DNA from: Oceanisphaera litoralis
GTDB taxonomy: Bacteria; Pseudomonadota; Gammaproteobacteria; Enterobacterales; Aeromonadaceae
DNA: 64,000 nucleotides
Assembly (NCBI RefSeq): GCF_016907015.1
Contig: NZ_JAFBBE010000002.1
Span: forward strand, 62,001-126,000
Direction of reading: 5' to 3'
Positions 58,293-64,000 of this stretch are shown here, one piece after another. The stretch's first letter is position 1, and each line of letters begins with the position of its first letter. The notes beneath the pieces are model-generated. The model was not told the origin of the DNA. It saw nothing but the letters and a program-made list of their open reading frames with translations, and did not search any database. The translations under genes and the position numbers were made by a program.

Positions 58293-59411
58293 ATGAGTGA
58301 AACAAAAATAAACCTGCTGGATCTGGATCGTGACGGCATGCGTGCGTTCTTCAGTGAACTGGGCGAAAAGCCCTTCCGTGCCGATCAAGTGATGAAATGG
58401 ATCTATCACTTCGGTTGTGACGACTTCGAGCAGATGACCAACATCAACAAGGTGCTGCGCGGCAAGCTGCAACAGCAGGCCGAAATACGCGCGCCGGAAA
58501 TCAGCGTCGAGAAAAAATCCGCCGACGGCACCATCAAGTGGGCCATGCAGGTCGGCGGCCAGGAAGTGGAAACCGTTTATATTCCCGATGGTGACAGGGC
58601 CACCCTGTGCGTGTCTTCCCAGGTGGGCTGTGCCCTGGACTGCAAATTCTGCTCGACTGCCCAGCAGGGTTTCAACCGCAACCTCAAGGTGTCCGAGATC
58701 ATCGGCCAGGTGTGGCGCGCCGCCAGCCGGGTGGGCTTTGTACGTGACTCCGGTCGCAAGCCGATCACCAATGTGGTGATGATGGGCATGGGCGAGCCGC
58801 TGCTCAACCTGAACAACGTGGTGCCGGCGATGCGGTTGATGCTGGAAGACTACGGTTTCGGCCTGTCCAAGCGTCGGGTGACCCTGTCTACCTCCGGTGT
58901 GGTACCCGCGCTGGACAAGATGGGCGACATGATTGATGTGGCACTGGCGGTATCCCTGCATGCGCCGAACGACAAGCTGCGCTCCGAGATCATGCCGATC
59001 AACGACAAGTACAATATTGCCACCCTGCTCGACAGCGTGCGCAACTACATTTCCAAGTCCAACGCCAACCACGGCAAGGTCACCATAGAGTATGTGCTGC
59101 TTGATCATGTCAACGACGACATGCAGCATGCTCATGAGCTGGCCGAACTGCTCAAGGACTTGCCCTGCAAGATCAACCTGATCCCGTTCAACCCTTTCCC
59201 GGGCAACGATTACGAAAAACCGAGCAACAGCCGTATCGATCGCTTCAACAAGGTGCTGATGCAGTACGGCAATACCGTCACCATCCGCAAGACGCGGGGG
59301 GATGATATCGATGCCGCCTGTGGCCAGCTGGTCGGGGATGTTATCGACCGGACCAAGCGCACCATGAAAAAACGGATGCAGGAACAAAGTATATCCGTCA
59401 CAATGGTTTAA
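58293..59411 (+). CDS. rlmN: 23S rRNA (A2503-C2) / tRNA (A37-C2) methyltransferase RlmN
   Basis: A 372-aa radical-SAM enzyme. [15 protein letters not shown] carries the C-x3-C-x2-C [4Fe-4S] motif. [25 protein letters not shown] and [10 protein letters not shown] are RlmN-specific, and CGQL near the C-terminus holds the mechanistic cysteine. It methylates A2503 of 23S rRNA and A37 of some tRNAs. It is the first host gene right of the prophage. Confidence 0.97.
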   Translation: MSETKINLLDLDRDGMRAFFSELGEKPFRADQVMKWIYHFGCDDFEQMTNINKVLRGKLQQQAEIRAPEISVEKKSADGTIKWAMQVGGQEVETVYIPDGDRATLCVSSQVGCALDCKFCSTAQQGFNRNLKVSEIIGQVWRAASRVGFVRDSGRKPITNVVMMGMGEPLLNLNNVVPAMRLMLEDYGFGLSKRRVTLSTSGVVPALDKMGDMIDVALAVSLHAPNDKLRSEIMPINDKYNIATLLDSVRNYISKSNANHGKVTIEYVLLDHVNDDMQHAHELAELLKDLPCKINLIPFNPFPGNDYEKPSNSRIDRFNKVLMQYGNTVTIRKTRGDDIDAACGQLVGDVIDRTKRTMKKRMQEQSISVTMV

Positions 59412-59436
59412 GAATAAAATCATTGGTGTAAAGGGA

Positions 59437-60216
59437 ATGCGAACGCTTACTCTGTTGCCGGCGTTACTGCTGGGATCCATCCTGAGTGGTTGTGTTCACG
59501 AAACCACATACTTGTCTGATGGACGTCAGTCTCGGGAAGTGATGTTCAAGCCGTCGGATGCGGCATTGACTCGAATGAATCTTGGCTTGGCCTATTTGCG
59601 GCGGGGAGATGCGGAGCAGGCCAAGTTCAATCTTGACCGGGCCCTGGCTCAGGATCCTCGCAATGCCGATGTGCATCTTGCTCGCGCCTGGTTTTATCAG
59701 TCGGTATCCGATGTTGAACAGGCAGAGCAAAGTTATCGTCAGGTACTGAAGCTCGATCCCGGCCATGGCGATGGACTGAACAATTACGGTGTTTTTCTGT
59801 GTGGACGGGAACGTTTCGCCGAAGCGGATGTCATGTTCAGGAGGGCGATAGTGTCACCTGGCTATGTGCAGGTGGCCGACAGCTACGAAAATGCGGCCAT
59901 GTGTGCCATTCGAGATGGTAAACCGGAGCTCGCACTCGACTATTTCAGGCGAGCACTGGAATACAGTCCGGGCAGATCCAAGGCCCTGCTGGGGGCGGCA
60001 GAGCTGCTGGCAGAGCAGGGGGACGAGGGGGGCGCGCTCGACTATCTTGCCCGCTACCGGGACGAGCATCAGCCCAGTGCACAGAGTTTATGGTTAACAG
60101 TGCGTACCGCAGAAGCACAAGGCAGTGTGGCGCAAGCCCAACTGGCCGGTGCCGAGCTGGTGCGGTTATTTCCGGATTCAGAACAGGCCAGGCGATTCCT
60201 ATCAAATGACTATTAA
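59437..60216 (+). CDS. pilW: Type IV pilus biogenesis lipoprotein PilF/PilW (TPR)
   Basis: A 259-aa protein with lipoprotein signal (LLPALLLGSILSGCVHETTY; lipobox LSGC). TPR repeats follow: RMNLGLAYLRRGDAEQAKFN, then VHLARAWFYQSVSDVEQAEQ, and others. PilW/PilF is the outer-membrane lipoprotein that helps the PilQ secretin assemble. It overlaps rodZ by 11 bp. Confidence 0.93.
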   Translation: MRTLTLLPALLLGSILSGCVHETTYLSDGRQSREVMFKPSDAALTRMNLGLAYLRRGDAEQAKFNLDRALAQDPRNADVHLARAWFYQSVSDVEQAEQSYRQVLKLDPGHGDGLNNYGVFLCGRERFAEADVMFRRAIVSPGYVQVADSYENAAMCAIRDGKPELALDYFRRALEYSPGRSKALLGAAELLAEQGDEGGALDYLARYRDEHQPSAQSLWLTVRTAEAQGSVAQAQLAGAELVRLFPDSEQARRFLSNDY

Positions 60217-61141
60217 CGAAGCAGACCCGCAGCCTCAGGCTGAACCAGAAGCAGTCACCACGGTCGGCCCCGGGGCCCTGTTGCGTGAAGCCCGGGAAGC
60301 CAAAGGCTGGACTCAGGCCGAAGTGGCCCGTCGTCTTAATCTGAGGCTGGCGGTGATTGAGTCCATCGACGACGATCAATACAAGGCCGGGGTCGCCCTT
60401 ACGTTTCTGCGCGGCTATGTAAAAGCCTATGCGAAGGTGGTGGGGGTCAGCGAACAAGAGGCGCTGGCCGCGTTCGACGGCATGAGTGGCATCGAGCAAA
60501 TCAAGGCCGCGGCTCCCATGCAGAGCTTTTCCAGAAAGACCCGGCAACAGGCCAACGACAACTGGCTCAAGCGGATCAGCTGGCTGGTGCTGCTTGGCCT
60601 GCTGGGATCGCTGGTTTACTGGTGGTGGCAGGACAGCGGGGTCAGCCACATGGAACCTGGCCAGGACGCCAGTGCCCGGCACCAGGAGGCGCTGGCACCA
60701 GAGGCGGATATTCCGTTGGTTGCGCCCCCGCTGACGCTTCCCGCCGCCCCGATGGCGGATGATGCCGATACCACGGCAGAGGCGATTCCTGCCCCCCGGG
60801 CGCCCCTTGCCGCCATGGACGACAAGCCGGCCGCAGAGGTTACCGAGCTGGCGGAAGAGCCGGTTGCCATTATCGAAGCTGCCAAGCCAGCGGCCGATCC
60901 TCGTCTGCTGGCCATGAGCTTCACCGACGACTGCTGGATCAAGGTGACCGATAGCCGTGGTCGGGTACTGGTCGAAGGGGTGCAAAAGGCCCAGCAGGCC
61001 CTTAGCCTGGAAGGTGAACCTCCCTTTCGTCTGATCCTGGGCGCGCCCCATGCCGCCAGCGTCGAGTATATGAACGAGGCGGTGGATCTGTCCTCCTTCA
61101 GCGCCGGCCGGGTAGCCCGCCTGACCGTACCGAAATCCTGA
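60206..61141 (+). CDS. rodZ: Cytoskeletal protein RodZ
   Basis: ATG at 60206 gives 311 aa. Helix-turn-helix near residues 17-80 (LLREAREAKGWTQAEVARRL), one transmembrane helix (ISWLVLLGLLGSLVYWWW), an Ala/Pro/Glu-rich periplasmic linker, and a C-terminal DUF4115 domain (DCWIKVTDSRGRVLVEGVQK). RodZ links MreB to the elongasome and maintains rod shape. Confidence 0.93.
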   Translation: MTINEADPQPQAEPEAVTTVGPGALLREAREAKGWTQAEVARRLNLRLAVIESIDDDQYKAGVALTFLRGYVKAYAKVVGVSEQEALAAFDGMSGIEQIKAAAPMQSFSRKTRQQANDNWLKRISWLVLLGLLGSLVYWWWQDSGVSHMEPGQDASARHQEALAPEADIPLVAPPLTLPAAPMADDADTTAEAIPAPRAPLAAMDDKPAAEVTELAEEPVAIIEAAKPAADPRLLAMSFTDDCWIKVTDSRGRVLVEGVQKAQQALSLEGEPPFRLILGAPHAASVEYMNEAVDLSSFSAGRVARLTVPKS

Positions 61142-61159
61142 TTAACGCAAGAGTAAATG

Positions 61160-62278
61160 ATGTCCCTACATGAAACCCCCATCGTTCGTCGCCTATCCAA
61201 ACAAATTCGCGTTGGCTCCGTGCTGGTGGGGGGTGATGCCCCCATCAGCGTACAGACCATGACCAATACCCTGACCACGGATGTGGCTGCGACCCTGGCC
61301 CAGATCCGGGCGGTGGAAAAGGCCGGCGCCGACATAGTGCGGATATCGGTACCGACCATGGAGGCGGCGGAGGCCTTCAAGCTGATCCGTGCCGGCACCA
61401 CAATGCCGCTGGTGGCCGATATTCACTTCGATTATCGCATCGCCCTGCAGGTGGCCGAATATGGTGCCGACTGTCTGCGTATCAACCCGGGCAACATAGG
61501 TCGGGAAGACCGAATTCGCGCCGTGGTGGACTGTGCCAGAGATAAGGGCATTCCCATTCGTATCGGGGTCAACGGCGGCTCGCTGGAAAAGGATCTGCAG
61601 GAAAAATACGGCGAGCCTACCCCGGCGGCGCTGGTGGAATCGGCGCTGCGTCATGTGGAGATCCTGGATCGACTCAATTTCGATCAGTTCAAGGTCAGCG
61701 TCAAGGCATCGGATGTATTTCTGGCCGTCGGCGCCTACCGGGAGCTGGCCCGTCAGATAGAGCAGCCGTTGCACCTGGGGATTACCGAAGCCGGTGGCTT
61801 TCGCAGCGGCGCGGTCAAGTCCGCCATCGGTCTGGGCATGCTGCTGTCCGAGGGAATAGGCGACACCCTGCGTATTTCGCTGGCCGCCGATCCGGTGGAA
61901 GAGATCAAGGTCGGGTTCGATATTCTCAAGTCCCTGCGCATTCGGTCTCGGGGCATCAACTTTATCGCCTGTCCGTCCTGCTCCCGTCAGGAGTTTGATG
62001 TGATCAGCACCGTCAACGAGCTGGAAAGCCGGCTCGAGGACATAGTGGTGCCGATGGACGTGTCCATTATCGGCTGTGTGGTCAACGGCCCCGGTGAAGC
62101 CCTGATCTCCGACCTCGGCCTGGCCGGCGCCCAGCGCAAGAGCGCCCTCTACGACGGCGGCGAGCGGGTGGGCCGGCTCGATAACACCCACCTGGTGGAC
62201 GAGCTGGAAAGCCGCATCCGGGCCAAGGTGGCCATGATGGATCCGGCCGCCCGTATTCCGGTGCAAACCAAAGACTGA
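61160..62278 (+). CDS. ispG: 4-hydroxy-3-methylbut-2-enyl diphosphate synthase (flavodoxin)
   Basis: A 372-aa enzyme of the MEP isoprenoid pathway. [20 protein letters not shown] and [18 protein letters not shown] open the TIM barrel. [12 protein letters not shown] and [11 protein letters not shown] give the three Fe-S cysteines and the glutamate ligand. Start 61160 (61157 also possible). It lies between rodZ and hisS as in most Gammaproteobacteria. Confidence 0.97.
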   Translation: MSLHETPIVRRLSKQIRVGSVLVGGDAPISVQTMTNTLTTDVAATLAQIRAVEKAGADIVRISVPTMEAAEAFKLIRAGTTMPLVADIHFDYRIALQVAEYGADCLRINPGNIGREDRIRAVVDCARDKGIPIRIGVNGGSLEKDLQEKYGEPTPAALVESALRHVEILDRLNFDQFKVSVKASDVFLAVGAYRELARQIEQPLHLGITEAGGFRSGAVKSAIGLGMLLSEGIGDTLRISLAADPVEEIKVGFDILKSLRIRSRGINFIACPSCSRQEFDVISTVNELESRLEDIVVPMDVSIIGCVVNGPGEALISDLGLAGAQRKSALYDGGERVGRLDNTHLVDELESRIRAKVAMMDPAARIPVQTKD

Positions 62279-62505
62279 GACGCGTGGTCAGACTGGGTGC
62301 CGGATTGAGCGCCGGCAGCAGAGTGGCTAAGCCGACCGTGACATGCCAGGGACGGCATGTCCGAGCCCCCAGGGATGGGTTTACGGCGTGTCGGTGTGCC
62401 TCCTGCTGCTGGCGTGCTTCACCTCTTCAGACCACTAACACGCTTTTGATTCCAGACCGATTAGCATTCAATTTATTTTAAGCCGTCAACCATAGAGATA
62501 TTTTC
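62279..62505 (+). other. ispG-hisS intergenic region with hairpin
   Basis: No gene. GACATGCC-AGGGAC-GGCATGTC (62339-62360) forms a stable hairpin. AT-rich DNA before the hisS start could carry a promoter but no clear -10/-35 pair is seen. Confidence 0.6.
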
Positions 62506-63780
62506 GTGGCCAAACAGATTCAAGCAATTCGTGGAATGAACGACTGCCTGCCGGAACAGACCCCGGCCTGGCAACAGGCGGAAGCGGTACTGCGTGACCT
62601 TATGCGTGCCTATGGTTACGCCGAAGTGCGCATGCCCATCATGGAAGTCACCGGCCTGTTCAAGCGGGCCATCGGTGAAGTCACCGACGTGGTCGAAAAG
62701 GAAATGTATACCTTCGACGACCGCAACGGCGACAGCATGACCCTGAGACCCGAAGGCACCGCCGGCTGTGTGCGCGCCGGTATCGAACACGGTCTGCTCT
62801 ACAACCAGGAACGCCGCATGTGGTACATGGGCCCCATGTTCCGCTACGAACGTCCCCAGAAGGGCCGCTATCGCCAGTTCCATCAGTTTGGGGTCGAGGT
62901 CTTCGGTCTGCAGGGGCCGGACATCGACGCCGAGCTGATCATGCTTACCGCCCGGCTGTGGAAAACGCTGGGGGTCAATGAACATCTGGTGCTGCAACTG
63001 AACAGCCTGGGCCAGCCCGAAGAGCGGGCCGAATACCGTGAGGCCCTGGTGGCGTATCTGGAACAGCACAAAGACCAGCTGGACGAAGACAGCCAGCGTC
63101 GTCTCTACAGCAACCCCTTGCGGGTGCTGGACAGCAAGAACCCGCAGGTTCAGGCGCTGCTGCAGGACGCACCGGTACTCGGTGACTACTTCGGCGAGCA
63201 GACCCGGGCCCACTTCGAGGGACTGAAGGCGCTGCTGACGTCGGCCGGCATCGACTTCGAGATCAACCCCCGTCTGGTACGTGGTCTGGACTATTACAAC
63301 CTGACCGTGTTCGAATGGGTCACCGAGAGCCTGGGTGCCCAGGGCACCGTCTGTGGCGGTGGTCGTTACGACGGCCTGGTCGAGCAACTGGGTGGCCAGG
63401 CCACGCCCGCCGTCGGTTTTGCCATGGGCATGGAGCGACTGGTGCTGCTGCTGGACACCCTCGACCGGGTAGAAGCACAGCCGGCGCTGGCCGATGTGTA
63501 TCTGGCGATGATGGGCGACAACAGTCAGGCGGCGGGTTTTGCCCTGGCCGAACAACTGCGTGATCAGCTGCCGGGTTTGCGGGTGATGAGCCACTGTGGC
63601 GGCGGCAACTTCAAGAAGCAGCTGAAGCGGGCCGACAAGAGCGGGGCCGGCATCGCCCTCATCCTGGGCGAAGATGAAATTGCCCGGGGCCAGGTCACGG
63701 TCAAGTATCTGCGCGGCCAGGGCGAGCAACAGATCCTGGCGGTTAACGACATGATTGAACAGCTCAAGAAGGGGATCTAA
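62506..63780 (+). CDS. hisS: Histidyl-tRNA synthetase
   Basis: A 424-aa class II synthetase (same length as E. coli) with GTG start. [13 protein letters not shown] (motif 2 region), [34 protein letters not shown] and a C-terminal anticodon-binding domain. It charges tRNA-His. Confidence 0.97.
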   Translation: MAKQIQAIRGMNDCLPEQTPAWQQAEAVLRDLMRAYGYAEVRMPIMEVTGLFKRAIGEVTDVVEKEMYTFDDRNGDSMTLRPEGTAGCVRAGIEHGLLYNQERRMWYMGPMFRYERPQKGRYRQFHQFGVEVFGLQGPDIDAELIMLTARLWKTLGVNEHLVLQLNSLGQPEERAEYREALVAYLEQHKDQLDEDSQRRLYSNPLRVLDSKNPQVQALLQDAPVLGDYFGEQTRAHFEGLKALLTSAGIDFEINPRLVRGLDYYNLTVFEWVTESLGAQGTVCGGGRYDGLVEQLGGQATPAVGFAMGMERLVLLLDTLDRVEAQPALADVYLAMMGDNSQAAGFALAEQLRDQLPGLRVMSHCGGGNFKKQLKRADKSGAGIALILGEDEIARGQVTVKYLRGQGEQQILAVNDMIEQLKKGI

Positions 63781-64000
63781 ATGGATATTAACGCGACGGA
63801 AGAGCAGCAGCTGGAAACCCTCAAGCGCTGGTGGATGGAGTATGGCAAGTCCATCATACTGGGCGCCGTGATTGGCCTGGGTGGCTTGTTTGGCTGGCGT
63901 TACTACCAGAGTCATCAGATTGAGACGCGTTCGGCCGGTGCCGAGGCCTTCGCTCAGGTCAGCGAGCAACTGGCGACCAAGGGCCCCGCGGCCTTCGACG
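63781..64000 (+). CDS. yfgM: YfgM family protein (partial)
   Basis: ATG at 63781, directly after the hisS stop; runs off the right edge. TEEQQLETLKRWWMEYGKSI and LGAVIGLGGLFGWRYYQ (single membrane helix) are the YfgM N-terminus. YfgM associates with SecYEG and PpiD at the inner membrane. Confidence 0.92.
   Translation, partial: MDINATEEQQLETLKRWWMEYGKSIILGAVIGLGGLFGWRYYQSHQIETRSAGAEAFAQVSEQLATKGPAAFD

Noticed and set aside
58272-59480. 402-codon minus-strand frame over rlmN
   Set aside because: rlmN is unambiguous; the frame is antisense shadow coding.
62473-63969. 498-codon minus-strand frame over hisS
   Set aside because: hisS is unambiguous; no domain or SD supports the antisense frame.

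Overview
The window is mostly one prophage in a gammaproteobacterial chromosome. From about 58.26 kb to the right edge lies the conserved host block rlmN - pilF/pilW - rodZ - ispG - hisS - yfgM, whose order is typical of Gammaproteobacteria; the protein sequences look Aeromonadales/Oceanimonas-like, but the species is not fixed by what I can see. Everything left of that (1 to about 58.22 kb) is phage, ending in a tyrosine integrase next to rlmN. The other prophage end lies beyond the left edge.

Layout. The minus-strand late half (26141 down to 1) reads terS, terL, portal, scaffold, major capsid, head-tail adaptors, a T7-like set of internal/ejection proteins, a 2229-aa giant protein, a lytic transglycosylase with a small membrane/coiled-coil partner, a tail hub-like protein and a long repetitive tail fibre that runs off the edge. 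There is no tape-measure or sheath gene, so the virion is probably short-tailed (podovirus-like). Two virion-like genes (19263-20470) face the other way inside this block. The plus-strand early half (26.5-58.2 kb) begins with leader genes, repeat-rich non-coding DNA and a DNA-binding protein. An AT-rich restriction-modification cassette follows (31.2-33.3 kb), then about 20 tightly overlapped small acidic genes (33.5-39.8 kb). The replication module has a family A DNA polymerase, a DnaQ-like exonuclease, a primase-SF3 helicase, a Cas4/RecB-like nuclease, a SNF2-like helicase, a glutaredoxin and an SSB-like protein. The right end holds a structured-RNA candidate, TerB-like and Acb2-like genes, a Dam-type methylase, a small PD-(D/E)XK nuclease, the CI-like repressor, dCMP deaminase, Xis-like protein, ThyX-like protein and Int.

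How it works together. A near-palindromic element, roughly AACAGTaacACTGTT, recurs at most phage transcription starts on both strands. At many of these it runs directly into an extended -10 (TGn-TATAAT-like) box. The simplest reading is one regulator, most likely the CI-like protein at 53799-54440, controlling early, late, int and its own promoters. That repressor keeps the S24/LexA-like fold pattern but appears to lack the Ser-Lys dyad and the Ala-Gly cleavage site, so induction may not use RecA-stimulated self-cleavage.

Strongest leads: this operator network; a staphylococcal-nuclease-like domain at the N-terminus of the giant ejection protein; a multi-hairpin RNA candidate at 51.45-51.71 kb beside an Acb2-like anti-CBASS/Thoeris sponge; a GTGGCC-repeat region at 30.2-30.7 kb upstream of a DNA-binding protein; and the combination of restriction-modification, ArdA, Acb2 and Dam in one prophage.
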